Source of the DNA: Lates calcarifer | Taxonomy: Eukaryota > Chordata > Actinopteri > Centropomidae | Assembly (NCBI RefSeq): GCF_001640805.2 | Contig: NC_066856.1 | Coordinates: forward strand, 18,300,712-18,364,711 | DNA length: 64,000 nt | Reading direction: 5' to 3' | Shown: positions 27,701 to 35,424 of the stretch, in pieces | Layout: each line of letters starts with the position of its first letter | Position numbering within the stretch: the stretch's first letter is position 1 | The notes under the pieces: model-generated | What the model was told of the DNA's origin: nothing | Database searches by the model: none | The model's input: the letters and a program-made list of their open reading frames with translations, nothing else | Translations under genes and position numbers: made by a program

Positions 27701-29039
27701 GTGTGGACTTTGAGAATCATGGGCCAGGATGAGTCTTACTTTGGATGCTAAGGATTTTGTTTTCCTGTTCCTAGTATGCAAATTTAATGGAAATGTGCCT
27801 GTGCTCTAATTTTCTTCACCTCACCACATAAGAATCACAATAATCAATGCAACAACAACTCGTCATGACACAGGAGCAAGTAGAGTATTCAGTAACAGTT
27901 CAGTTCCGTACACAGCTAAAAAAAAAAGTGACAAAAACAAAAACATATTTATCTGTAAATGTTTCTAGAGGTTGAATGAGGATTGGTATTTAACAGCAGC
28001 TTTAATAAGACAAATAAGGGACAACGTTCCTACCTCCGAGGCCTCTTTCTGTGCCTGTCAGGTGACTGGGATCTTCGGCTTTCTCTGTGACGATGCCTCT
28101 CCCTGTGAACAAACGTACACAAAGTAGTGAGAAAAAAAATCACTGCACATTGATCTCATTCAGGAGAGTGCTGTCTGTTTGTACCTGCTGCGATCTCTGC
28201 TTCTGTGTCTGGGAGGGGTTCGGCCTCTGTCGTACTCAGGCCTGTATCTTCCTCCCTCTGGCCTGGCGCGTCTGTCTGGACTCCTCCCACGATCTTTCCT
28301 CTCTCCAGGAAATTCCATTTTGTGCCTATCGCCATGGCTACCGTAGCCGTAGCCCTTCTGCCTGTGGTCATCGTGGCGATATCCTCTTTCTGGAGATCTC
28401 CTGTTGTCCATGGGTTTTTCGTACTTATACTGCCCCCCATGCCTGAAGCTGTGGTCTGGTTTGAAAGAGCTGGGGCTCTGTGTGTAGCCAGGGCTGAAGG
28501 TGGGAGGAGGGAAAGGAGGGTGGGGAGGATGGGGGTAGTTCATGGAGTAAGGAGGGTGGTAGCTCATGGACTGAGAAGCCATGGGGTGAGGCATGGGAGG
28601 GTGCGGTAATGGTGGTGGGGGCACAGGTGGCATCATGTAAGGGTGGTAAGCATTCTGAGCAGACACCTGGGACCCAGGTGTTGGACCCCCTGTGGAGCTG
28701 GGCAATGGAGGAGGTGGAAAGTTCGGTGGAGGCTCTAGGAAGCCCTGCCGGACTGGGGGCTTGGGAAACGGTGGGCGGACAGGACACTGGTTAAGAGAAC
28801 TGGGAGTCTGGGACGGTGCTGGAGGAGGGTACTGCATGAAGTCAGAGTGCGGAGGCATGTAGCTGCTGTTTCCGATGGTAGCCTGAACTGGGGGGAGTCT
28901 GTGGATCGTAGTGGTACGGGGGTACAGGAGGCTGGGGCGGGGGCGGCCTCAGGTTGGTGGGCCGGTAGCTTTGAGGGGAGCCGTGCTGGCCTGGGGGCAT
29001 TCCTCCCCTGGGACCCCCACGATCTTGATGGAAAGACAT
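4086..29039 (-). CDS. drosha: Drosha ribonuclease III, partial (16 coding exons; 3' part beyond the window start)
   Basis: Drosha is the catalytic subunit of the nuclear Microprocessor: with DGCR8 it cuts primary microRNA hairpins to pre-miRNAs. Coding exons on the minus strand, in transcript order: 29039-28185, 28102-28034, 27459-27165, 26250-26109, 24791-24631, 23168-23088, 22235-22149, 22051-21965, 20270-20199, 19872-19791, 19211-19137, 17992-17823, 15863-15739, 12149-12050, 8003-7896 and 4193-4086. Every intron is GT-AG and every junction keeps phase. The product, about 872 residues if the break near residue 50 is read through, has a Pro-rich region, an RS/RE-rich region, an acidic linker, the central domain and the start of RNase IIIa. 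It aligns collinearly with vertebrate Drosha as I remember it. RNase IIIa catalytic residues, RNase IIIb and the dsRBD are not in the window. The start is the first ATG, 2 nt after an acceptor, giving the typical MSFH N-terminus. Oddity: one extra base in the G run at 28890-28895. Confidence 0.97.
4194..7895 (-). other. drosha intron 16
   Basis: 3.7 kb, GT-AG. Holds the (GGA)n tract and G/A-rich stretches near 4,200-4,400. Nothing else is recognisable; the ORF at 6692-7120 shows no family features. Confidence 0.85.
4639..4662 (+). repeat. (GGA)n tract
   Basis: Roughly eight GGA units in drosha intron 16. The minus-strand ORF with a run of serines here comes from this repeat. Confidence 0.85.
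7896..8003 (-). CDS. drosha: drosha exon 16
   Basis: 36 codons, phase 0 at both ends, between TTTGGCAG and TGTCAG|GTAACA: EALQKIRQKNTMRREVTVEL then SSQGFWKTGIRSDVCQ. From memory this is identical, or nearly so, to the human segment. Confidence 0.97.
9455..9995 (+). mobile_element. Tc1-like transposon fragment (3' portion) in drosha intron 15
   Basis: The stretch TGTGGAATGAGTTGAAGATA, the later TCTGCAAGGGAGAATCAGAG and GGGGCTGAATACTTATTCAA, and the downstream AT-rich tail with CACATTGTTATTATGGG, resemble the 3' end and tail of Tc1-like elements common in teleosts. No intact reading frame or clear inverted repeat pair remains. Assignment is by recollection of the family. Confidence 0.6.
10199..10221 (+). 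repeat. (CA)n microsatellite in drosha intron 15
   Basis: About eleven uninterrupted CA units between CCGCC and TAACC. Confidence 0.9.
11066..11200 (+). repeat. Teleost dispersed repeat fragment in drosha intron 15
   Basis: TTAAAGGACAGGTTCACATT then TTTCAAGTTGTCTTAAAACA, with AGACTGCTGAAGCCTCAGAT further on, matches a repeat I recall in very high copy number in percomorph fish. The right boundary is not clear. Confidence 0.65.
12050..12149 (-). CDS. drosha: drosha exon 15
   Basis: 100 nt between CTGCTCGCAG and AGAGAG|GTGGGT. Encodes (Q)YQKLWKSYVKLRHLLANSP and KVKQIDKQKLTQRE, the helical connector before RNase IIIa. Confidence 0.96.
12780..13112 (+). repeat. Purine-rich low-complexity block in drosha intron 14
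   Basis: Two G/A-rich stretches (about 12,820-12,908 and 13,046-13,112) made of GAGA, GGAAGG and AGAGAG units on the plus strand, i.e. pyrimidine-rich in the drosha transcript. No gene is visible in it. Confidence 0.75.
15672..15724 (+). repeat. (TG)26 microsatellite in drosha intron 14, next to the exon 14 donor
   Basis: About 53 bp of pure TG on the plus strand, hence (CA)n in the drosha pre-mRNA. It starts 14 nt downstream of the exon/intron boundary (exon end 15739). Two plus-strand ORFs through it are artefacts of the repeat. Confidence 0.97.
15739..15863 (-). CDS. drosha: drosha exon 14
   Basis: 125 nt between TTTCCTCAG and GACCCTCA|GTAAGC. Encodes KPSSVRIDQLDREQFNPDVI, TFPIIVHFGIRPAQLSYAGD and P, with a split Gln. 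The following intron starts with a good donor and runs almost at once into a long CA tract (on the transcript strand), see 15672-15724. Confidence 0.96.
15864..17822 (-). other. drosha intron 13
   Basis: 2.0 kb. Includes the TCF/LEF-type motif cluster at 16290-16589. The 138-codon plus-strand ORF at 16694-17110 has no recognisable features. Confidence 0.85.
16290..16589 (+). promoter_or_regulatory. Cluster of TCF/LEF-type motifs in drosha intron 13
   Basis: CTTTGAT at 16290-16296, 16319-16325 and 16583-16589, and GTTTGAT at 16351-16357 and 16564-16570, all in the same orientation within 300 bp. TCF/LEF binds CTTTGA(T/A). Candidate enhancer only. Confidence 0.3.
17823..17992 (-). CDS. drosha: drosha exon 13: connector helices
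   Basis: 170 nt between TTTTACTTAG and GGCATG|GTGAGG. Encodes DGGKEVLSMHQVLLYLLRSS, KPLVPEEEIADMLQWEELEW and QKYAEECKGMIVTNPGM. The final Met (human Thr) is the last codon before the donor; its phase matches the following KPSSVRIDQ. Confidence 0.96.
17993..19136 (-). other. drosha intron 12
   Basis: 1.1 kb of ordinary intron sequence. A CTCF-like core with one mismatch (CCACCAGAGGGAGA) is at 19074-19087. Confidence 0.85.
19137..19211 (-). CDS. drosha: drosha exon 12: CxxxH zinc ligands
   Basis: 75 nt. Encodes GPEFDNEASGCQRFHFMPRF and VRFLP. C654 and H658 correspond to human C676 and H680. The segment before them (PEFDNEAS) differs from human PLFEDSPP, as is usual for this loop. Confidence 0.95.
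19212..20198 (-). other. drosha introns 11 and 10 (exon 11 between them)
   Basis: Introns of 579 and 326 bp on either side of exon 11 (19791-19872). Nothing notable in either. Confidence 0.85.
19791..19872 (-). CDS. drosha: drosha exon 11: central domain
   Basis: 82 nt between TGTGTCCAG and CTGACAG|GTAGGA. Encodes NYCVRGLELFASYLFQDILE and LYDWNLT, the conserved LELF...DILELYDWNL block. Ends in phase 1, matching the next exon. Confidence 0.96.
20199..20270 (-). CDS. drosha: drosha exon 10: central domain
   Basis: 24 codons (IPLCRVIRFNIDYTIHFIEE then MTPE), between ATCATCACAG and CCGGAG|GTCAGT, phase 0 at both ends. Almost identical to the human segment. Confidence 0.96.
20271..21964 (-). other. 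drosha intron 9
   Basis: 1.7 kb. Contains CA-rich scraps (20,540-20,580, 20,930-20,990) and a poly-A/G stretch near 21,075. No exon or mobile element recognised. Confidence 0.85.
21965..22051 (-). CDS. drosha: drosha exon 9: PAZ-like region
   Basis: 29 codons between TCGTTTCAG and GAAC|GTAAGCC: TDRPTVIEYDDHEYLFEGFS followed by LFSHTPLTN. H587 aligns with human H609, a recalled zinc ligand. It is only 97 bp from exon 8. Confidence 0.96.
22149..22235 (-). CDS. drosha: drosha exon 8: central domain, third zinc-site cysteine
   Basis: 29 codons (SVKQCRLMNNNAGKLFHYRI, then TVSPPTNFL). The acceptor CTCTTTCAG at 22236-22237 was chosen over one 12 nt further in (AAACAG), because it keeps the spacing GEE-xxxx-C seen in the human protein. 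C539 corresponds to human C561. Confidence 0.94.
22236..23087 (-). other. drosha intron 7
   Basis: 0.85 kb. Nothing recognised. Confidence 0.85.
23088..23168 (-). CDS. drosha: drosha exon 7: first zinc ligands (CxC...H)
   Basis: Exactly 27 codons, phase 0 to phase 0, from MNDGPLCKCSAK to SIYPGEE. Contains C514, C516 and H527 (numbering with the frame break repaired). These match, at identical spacing, the human zinc ligands I recall as C536, C538 and H549. Confidence 0.96.
23169..24630 (-). other. drosha intron 6
   Basis: 1.5 kb, AT-rich. The 97-codon plus-strand ORF at 23517-23810 looks like chance sequence. Confidence 0.85.
24631..24791 (-). CDS. drosha: drosha exon 6: acidic Ser/Asp-rich linker
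   Basis: Acceptor GGTTCCCAG and donor GGACAG|GTCGG; 161 nt. Encodes an acidic serine-rich stretch (DSSSDSDCESDGEGSTCSSS) and then SEVFDVIAEIKRKKAHPDRLHEELWYNDPGQ. The second half is nearly invariant in vertebrate Drosha and enters the platform region. Confidence 0.96.
24792..26108 (-). other. drosha intron 5
   Basis: 1.3 kb. Starts near a tRNA-A-box-like phrase (about 24,873), which is not followed by a tRNA or SINE body. Otherwise unremarkable. Confidence 0.85.
26109..26250 (-). CDS. drosha: drosha exon 5: central domain start
   Basis: Acceptor TTTAATCCAG and donor GATCCAG|GTGGGT; 142 nt. Encodes GDSTVVGTSKLRDLYERFEEELG and on to WEPPKTKLDEDP, a highly conserved Drosha block that joins directly to the MDQV end of the previous exon. 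The exon ends in phase 1. Confidence 0.96.
26251..27164 (-). other. drosha intron 4
   Basis: 0.9 kb. Nothing recognised. Confidence 0.85.
27165..27459 (-). CDS. drosha: drosha exon 4: mixed-charge RE/RD/KE region and WIRCTH segment
   Basis: Begins SRSTSRDRKRGRWEEERERR after acceptor CCATTGTAG. It passes through a mixed-charge run of alternating Arg/Glu/Asp and Lys/Glu (about residues 357-385). It ends LLKPAWIRCTHAENYYSNDPMDQV at donor GTG|GTAC. The last 24 residues are the conserved start of the central domain. The charge run is coded by CT-rich plus-strand sequence, so a plus-strand ORF here is a shadow. Confidence 0.95.
27460..28033 (-). other. drosha intron 3 (site where mammals have extra coding sequence)
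   Basis: 574 bp. I looked for sequence like the human SYGLSVVPEPAG...WAPPLEIVNHR segment, which falls here, and saw none. Exons 3 and 4 join in phase without it. Confidence 0.75.
28034..28102 (-). CDS. drosha: drosha exon 3: Arg/Ser-rich segment
   Basis: A 69-nt exon between acceptor TTCACAG and donor CTCGGAG|GTAGG. It encodes ERHRHRESRRSQSPDRHRKRPR with split arginine/serine codons at its edges. It continues the basic RS-type region associated with nuclear localisation. It is separated from exon 2 by an 82-bp intron. Confidence 0.88.
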
Positions 29040-29041
29040 GA
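28185..29041 (-). CDS. drosha: drosha exon 2 (first coding exon): Pro-rich and RS-rich N-terminus, with frame break
   Basis: Runs from acceptor CCACAG|TC-ATG to donor CGCAGCAG|GTACAA and encodes about 285 residues. Residues 1-50 (MSFHQDRGGPRGG... to PQTPP) are in one frame. From about residue 51 (VQATIGNSSYMPPHSDFM) the protein continues in another frame, because the run at 28890-28895 has six Gs where five would keep frame. The original frame stops after 65 residues. Downstream are Pro/Met/His-rich segments and then RRSPERGYRHDD, KDRGRSPDRRARPEG and YDRGRTPPRHRSRDRSR, typical of Drosha. Removing one base also restores the phase needed by the next exon. Confidence 0.93.
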
Positions 29042-30090
29042 CTGTGGACGTGACAAAAAAATCAAGTTAAAACTGACACTCACTTCATATCCCCGCACGA
29101 AACACAACTGGAAGTAAACGTGTCTAAATGATAGTGTCATTTCCTTTACTTGTATTTCTATCTATCATCATTCCGATAAAGCCACAACACCGGCTCTGAA
29201 TATTGGTGGCTTCCCCTCTTAATTTTCCAGTTCAAATAGTTCAACAGAGGCTTCATTTTGATTTTCATTTAGTTATGGTTAGAGTAGCAGAAATGACCAG
29301 TTTAATTAGGTTTAGGTTCATTTCAGGGGAAACACAACACTATTTATTTATTAACAGCAAATCAAAGAAGAGACACTTGTTCCTCTCAGGAACAGCAAAG
29401 CTTTATTTATTCATAAATAATATTTGCAATGGATCTAGTTAGTTCGCTTATGTGTCAGTGTGATGGTTACTGTGTGGGACTGACTCATCTAGTTATGTTT
29501 TTGTAGTTTAATAACAGGTGCTCATGTCTAAAGATATAAACGTAACCATCTTTATCAAAACAGCCAAAAACAACGGCGCTGAGCTGTTTAATATCACAGT
29601 GTCATGTAATTAGAGCTGAAAGTAGCGCTGAAGCTCCGTGTTCACGTTTACCACATGCAACATACAAGCTGAACATCATTCAATTGGTTACCTGCACTGC
29701 TTCGTTAGCTAGCTAGCTGGCTTTAGCAGATGTAATTCACCAAAGCATGCACAAAGGCAGGGGAGTAACTGAAAGCAACCAAGTTAAAGTTAACGGTTAG
29801 AAAACAGTCAGTCCGCGGTATTAATAATAAAATATGATTTTATGATTATGAATTAATATTAGCGGCTACGTTAAAGCTCCACTTGCTACCCGGTACCATG
29901 TTAGCAAGCTAGCTAGCACATTATGCCGGGATGCGCGCGGAGGAAATTACCCTTTAAAAAAAACAAGAAGCGCTAGCAACAGACGCGTATCATTCCGTTT
30001 TCACTGCTGGTTCACAAACCTACGATTAAAGCGGTCTACATTTCCTTAAACTTCTTAAACTGTATGATGTCTGGTGGTACAATGAGTTAC
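29042..30090 (-). other. drosha intron 1
   Basis: 1.05 kb between the inferred non-coding exon and the first coding exon. Contains short TAGC-rich runs (29,703-29,720, 29,903-29,919). No exon recognised. Confidence 0.55.
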
Positions 30091-30200
30091 CTGGTGGGCG
30101 TCACGTTTTCCGACTGGTCATGTTTCTAGTCGGAACGGTGACGGAGGGGGACGAGGATCGACCAATCACATTCGGCAATTCGGCCGTTGGCCAATGAAAG
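30091..30200 (-). other. drosha: drosha 5' untranslated exon 1 (upstream end uncertain)
   Basis: The first coding exon starts just 2 nt before the ATG after an acceptor (TTTTTTGTCACGTCCACAG), so an upstream non-coding exon is required. The best donor is CCCACCAG|GTAACTC, with the exon ending at 30091, about 1.05 kb upstream. It lies next to a CpG-containing stretch with two CCAAT boxes. The transcription start is not determinable; if the CCAAT boxes sit at usual distances, it falls between about 30,090 and 30,140. Alternative donors exist nearby, for example around 30,020. Confidence 0.5.
30155..30200 (-). promoter_or_regulatory. drosha proximal promoter with paired CCAAT boxes
   Basis: Two good NF-Y type sites, GACCAATCA (CCAAT at 30162-30166) and GGCCAATGA (CCAAT at 30191-30195), are 29 bp apart in a TATA-less, CpG-containing stretch immediately upstream of the inferred first exon. 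NF-Y works in either orientation, and this arrangement is usual for housekeeping promoters. No divergent gene is visible on the plus strand, so it looks one-directional here. Confidence 0.5.
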
Positions 30201-30883
30201 GGCGAGTCTGCGGTTCTGCCGTGTTTCTCGTCGAGTTGTTCCTCACTGCAGCACATAAACAAACCACTTTCTCACCGCTTGTTACTCAAATATAAAGTAT
30301 ATATATAAAAATTGTCGATTTCATCACTAAATATGGTCACTGCATGTTTGTTTTTAGAATTATGATAAAGGCAGCGGTGTGTTTATCTTTGCGCACTTTC
30401 ATCACTTCATTTATTTAACGCTAAAAGCCCTTAAATTAACATTTTTGCTTATTCTGATAGACTTGTTTATTTTTATACCTTTTAATACACTGATAAATGC
30501 TGCATTCATTAATTTAACACATTTGAAGCACACAGATTAAGCAGAACAATACACAGTATTTCATTAAAATACAGTAAATAATAATAGAGAGACATAAAAG
30601 TCTGTCTACAAGGAAAATATTCCATTTGTGCTGTAAAGACTGCAAAGCACAGATAAACAACAGAGACTCTGCATTCTTTAAACTTATACGATTGTTTTAT
30701 TTGGTAGGATTAATGGATAATATCCTAGATACATATCTGGATTTGACTCAAGTGTACTGGCTTGTATTGTCATTATTTTTCTTTCTTTAGTCTGGCAGGT
30801 GTATGAATTTTCAAACTTTTTTTTTTTGTGGTTAATTAAAAAAGAAAATAAAAACACAGTTACTGTGTACTTACGCAATATGT

Positions 30884-30897
30884 CCACTAGAGGGTGG
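30884..30897 (+). promoter_or_regulatory. Weaker candidate CTCF binding site
   Basis: CCACTAGAGGGTGG matches the CTCF core at all positions but one (T for C at position 12). It is about 0.7 kb upstream of the drosha promoter. Confidence 0.3.
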
Positions 30898-31574
30898 CAG
30901 AGGTTCTTTTGAAAATGCATCACAATGAGTATGTACATCATTACCATGGCAACTCAACACTATCATTTCCAGAATGAATGAAGCACCATCAGGACCACAC
31001 ATCTAACACAGTACATGTATTTCTTAAGGCTAATCTCTGTTACTGCATTCTTAAAGAACCTGGGGAACATTTTGGCTTCAATCCATGCAACTCCTACATT
31101 ATTCTGAGTGGAGGCGGTGGGGGTGGGGGCTGATTAGACCTCTGCTCCGCATTGATCTGAGCCTATCTGGGGAGATGTTGGTCTGAATACATCCTCACAG
31201 CCCACTTGTTAACCTCAGTGTGTGGCAGCAATGCCGCACCCTCTGCTGTGATGTTGTGCGCCACATATTCTCCCTGGTTGAATCACTGTGGAGGAGCAAA
31301 GTTAAAGTGCACAAGCCCACACAGTTTGCTGGAAGGAAACTACTGCACTCTGCTCCGACCACTCATCGCCTGACTCGAAAGATCAGGTGTAAAAACATTT
31401 ACCATGTGCACTTGTTAGGAGGACTAGCGACGCTGTGAGGCCATTTTTCTTTTGACCTCTTGTCTGCTTTTTCTCTAGTTGTGAAGCTGGAGCTGTTTTC
31501 AGTTAAAACATAGAAAGGTTACACTTAAAACAATGAACCAGTTTCAGTAAAGTATCAGTAAATCTTCCAGCCTT

Positions 31575-31685
31575 GGACCTTACCAGTGCTGTTGTGGCTG
31601 AATGGCAGCAAATCCCCTCAAGCCAGGTCCCAAGATCATCTGGAAACCTGAAACCAGAAGAGCGAGGTTATTAACCAAAGACTGG
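31575..31685 (+). mobile_element. Short Tc1-like transposon fragment
   Basis: The run from GTTGTGGCTGAATGGCAGCA through AAATCCCCTCAAGCCAGGTC to GAAACCAGAAGAGCGAGGTT looks like the end of a Tc1-like transposase gene (the teleost pattern of 'subunit aatccc...gaagagtggaggctgttat'). Only about 110 bp is recognisable, with no termini. Confidence 0.5.
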
Positions 31686-33862
31686 AGTATTATTTGATTG
31701 ATACACGTATATCTAATGTTGAAAAGCTTATGATATGAGCAATTATTAGGACACACTTTGGTTACATTTTTATATGTGTACAGGCATTTTAAGCTCATTT
31801 TTTTGGAATATGTCCACATATTTCACGTCAAAAATATTTTAATAATTCATTTAGCAAAGTATTGTGCCTTAGAAATAACAATAAAAACACCATTAAAAAA
31901 CACATGGACCCCCCCAGCCATCCAGCTGTCCCATATGAACTGAGATGAGCAATCTTTATTCTGTTCAGTCTTTGGAGCCACAAAGACGCTGAAGTCATTT
32001 GTCTTTAGCTTGGTGAGTGTGTGTGTGTGTTTTCTACTGTAGTGCCATAGCTGCCATTCACATGCTCGCCAGAGATAAGAAAAGCAGGATTTATTTCTCT
32101 GCCATGTCTGATGGTCAGCAGAGCTGCATTACAATTCACTTCAAGTCGCCTCAAGCAGCATTAATATTCTCTGCCTTTGTGCCAGTCACACCCTCTCTTC
32201 CTCAAAAAAAAAAAGAAAAAAAGGTGATTTTCACTTGCAGGAGCAGTCATCACCTGCACTGCACCTGATATGTTTTCAAAGATTAATGAGTGAAATTACA
32301 TAAAAGTGGTGTCATATAAAGACAGGGATTGGCTGATTAGATGTCACATTAAAACCCTCTGCTCTGTTAGATTGTGCTCTCCCTCCTCAGCAGATAAATC
32401 TCCTTTGTGTGTTCAATAATTCACACATTAATTGTGTGATTATCAAACATTATTTGATTTGATTTCCAGGGGTTGAAAAGTTACATTCACTAAATGCCAC
32501 ATGCATTCACCACCATCCATGAAGGGCAAAGCAGAATCCATACAATAAACAGGGCGTGTTGACCTTGCACTGAGCCCAGGGCGTTGAAACAACACCTCTG
32601 CAGAGGGAGGTGAGGCGAGCGAGAACAAAAAGGGCGGACTGCATTTTCCTCTCGAGCCGGCAAACATGTCACACCAAGCGAGCAGTGGAAATGCACATTA
32701 CTTTCCCTCATTATGATTTATTTTGGTGAAAAGGCCAAAGAGAAAATGGTGCTATTTGCTGTCTGAATGACACAGTGGAAAAGTGGAGAGTAATGCACCC
32801 GTGGGACGGTTGAGCCAGCGAATATTTACATGCACCCTGTAACAGACAGATGAGCTGTGAGGTGATATTCACCGGTGATATGAGGAAGATTTAATTGATG
32901 GGTTTAAATGTTAAGATCTGATTAAAAACAACTCATTAACCGAATAATGTCACATCATAAGTGGATTTTTAATTTAGTTTTAAATTGCTGCAGTTTTATG
33001 TGAATTACTCTTATATTATTATTTAAAGTTTTCTATTTGCAGAAGCAGAGGGAAGCACATGTAGTATCATCTCCATAAAGTGTTATTCAAATGCAAAATA
33101 CATATACAAGAGGTTATTATCTGTTAGACACTTTTTTTAAATATAACAAGCCTGAAAAAAGTCAGGATGAATGCTGAGCAGATGAGACACTTGAGCCACA
33201 AGTCATCTAGAGCACAGTGTATAAGGACATACAGCCAAGTAATCAGCTCTTTTGATGTTTTCCTGTGTTTGATTCGATTGCAGTGGTGGTAGCAGTACCT
33301 CAGCTGACACTGATGATAATGTGACATTTGAAAAAAAGTTCTTGATGCCTGCTGAACTGGCTGATTGAATTTCTTCCCGTGGCTTCTTTTCTTTATTCAG
33401 GGTTGCAAAGTGAAAGTGCTTTTCCTAAGTGTTTAGTCATCTGTTTTGCTGTAACTTTCATCACTGAAGCTAATAAGGACACGGCCGGATCCTCTCTGTG
33501 AGAAACACACATAAAGCGTGGCTCCGGTCCTCACACTGAGTGTTCCTTGTGTAATGATGTTTTTCAACCTACATGATGTTTGTTATAATTTGTGTGAGCT
33601 TTGATGTCCGTGTTCCCTCAGTGTTAATGCACATCTGCCTTCACGCGCTGCACGGAAACAAACAAGAAAAAAAAGATTCAGATGTGGAAAACCAGTTTAA
33701 TGTGTTTTCTGGGCAATGTAGCTTCCTGCTGTTCTCACACAGAGGCTTTTTGCAAAATGATCCAGAAAGCCTGTTATATATGCATAGGTAATATGCCTGG
33801 AAATTTATTTGTTTTCTTGCACTCTCACGCTTGTACAGTAAACACTGTATAAAACTACGGCA

Positions 33863-34125
33863 AAAGCTAGTTAGCTTAGCTTAGCTTTAAGACCGAAAAC
33901 AAATCTAGTTCCAAAGGTTATAAAATCCTACTTCTGGCGCCTCTACAGTTCACTAATTCACATCTCACATCTTGGATGTTTACATGGATTTAGTTTCCTT
34001 TGGACACCTGTTTCTCCCTGTTTCTGATCTTTAAGCAAAGCTACGCTAATCACCTCCTGGTTCCAGAGATATGAGAGTGGCTTTTCTCATCTAACTCTTG
34101 AATAAATGTCCAACTGCTCCTTGAA
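33863..34125 (+). repeat. Teleost dispersed repeat with internal inverted symmetry (MITE-like)
   Basis: Starts AAGCTAGTTAGCTTAGCTTA and ends near CTCATCTAACTCTTGAATAA. The left GCTTAGCTTAGCTTTAAGA is mirrored by TCTTTAAGCAAAGCTACGC near 34,030. I recognise this as a very abundant teleost repeat (with 'ctctgtccaaaggt...cacctctacagctcactaatt' in the middle). The copy is diverged. Confidence 0.75.
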
Positions 34126-35424
34126 CATGATTTGATAAAGGGCTGAGAAAAACATACGATAAGTTAATTTAACTGGAGTAAAACTTTTTTTTTCTATTGG
34201 TTGTGGTGTATCAAGTAGAAAATAATTAATTCTTAACAAATGATCCAGTTCATAATTTTCATTTGCCCAAATATTTTTGCCGCCAAATCTGCAGATAATT
34301 AGGACACCACAGTACAGACTCAGGAACTGGCTTGAAAATTAGCAGTTTACTCAAAGCAAAATTGAAGTTCTGCATTACTGCACCTGCTGATTCAGCTTCA
34401 TTAATGGTGCACACGCTCCAACGTATGGAGTTCTGCAGCAAAGGGTAGATGATATTTATTTCTTGGTTTTGGCCAAACAAGAGCAAGAGTTTCTCTGGAG
34501 CTGTCAGTGTCTTTCTCCATTACTCTGAAACCTGCAGGGTAACAAATGAAAGTGAGGGTGGAAGAGGCTCGAGCAGCGCAGCGGAAAGCGATGAATTATC
34601 CCGGCTCAAAATTTAGAAAAGTGCATGGGGGGTGGAAATGGAGCCTCTGACAATGATTGCTGGTCTGCCAAAGTGTGCTGGGCTGGTGGGGTAAATACAC
34701 AAACTGGGCTAAAGCTTTTTTCAGTTTTTGGACTGTTGATGAAAAAACAAAGGCAGCTCCTCTCAGCGTGTGATGGCTGTCAGAAGCTTAGACGTTTTCA
34801 TATTTTGTTCTATGTCACAGGGTAAGATCTAATAAATAGTGTATGATCCGATTTTGAAATGTAAAAACTGACAGCTCAATTTCTTCTTTGTCCTGTGAAA
34901 CTCTTTTATATCTGACTGATAATTTCTAAATTGTACCATTAATAAAAATGTAATTGTTAAATCAAAGTGGTAACCCTGCTGCACAGTCATACTGTTCCAC
35001 ATCATCTGCTCTGGACAATAACAGCTCTTTGTAGCAGGCTATGAAGCTCACAGTGAGGGTGTCTTTAGGGTTATTGAAAGTCTGAGCAGGGTACAAAACC
35101 ACTCTGGAGGTTTTCTCTTTTCACCTCCACAAATCAATTCAACTAAGTACTTCTACACATAAGTTTCGAAAAAAGTTCACTTTACTTCGTCCATACTTTA
35201 AAAACAAGATAATAAGTGACAAATGAAAGTGAGAAAGGATTAAAAGATTTCAACTTGAGCAGCAGCTGCAGTCACAAGTGGAAACTGCAGGACTCTGGTG
35301 CATTAAATTCTGTTGGGCTCCGAGTCTGAGCAGGTACAGGTTCTGGTAGCTAACAGCTCATGCACAGAAAACAAAGCCCAACGATTGCTAAGGCAATAAA
35401 AACACAATTCACTTAAGGGGAAAG

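Larger units (their letters stand above)
30201..33862. other. Intergenic: upstream of drosha
   Basis: No gene. Holds the weak CTCF-like motif (30884) and a short Tc1-like fragment (31575). An AT-rich, repeat-poor stretch at about 32,280-33,000 has many TAAT-type motifs and could include conserved non-coding sequence. Confidence 0.7.

Noticed and set aside
28205..28609. Plus-strand ORFs opposite drosha coding exon 2 (28087-28446, 28205-28609, 28609-28794)
   Set aside because: Antisense readings of the Pro/Arg-rich drosha exon; no splice or motif support.
30201..31000. Divergent partner gene of drosha (as next to human DROSHA)
   Set aside because: No plus-strand exon with coding features occurs just upstream of the drosha promoter in this window.
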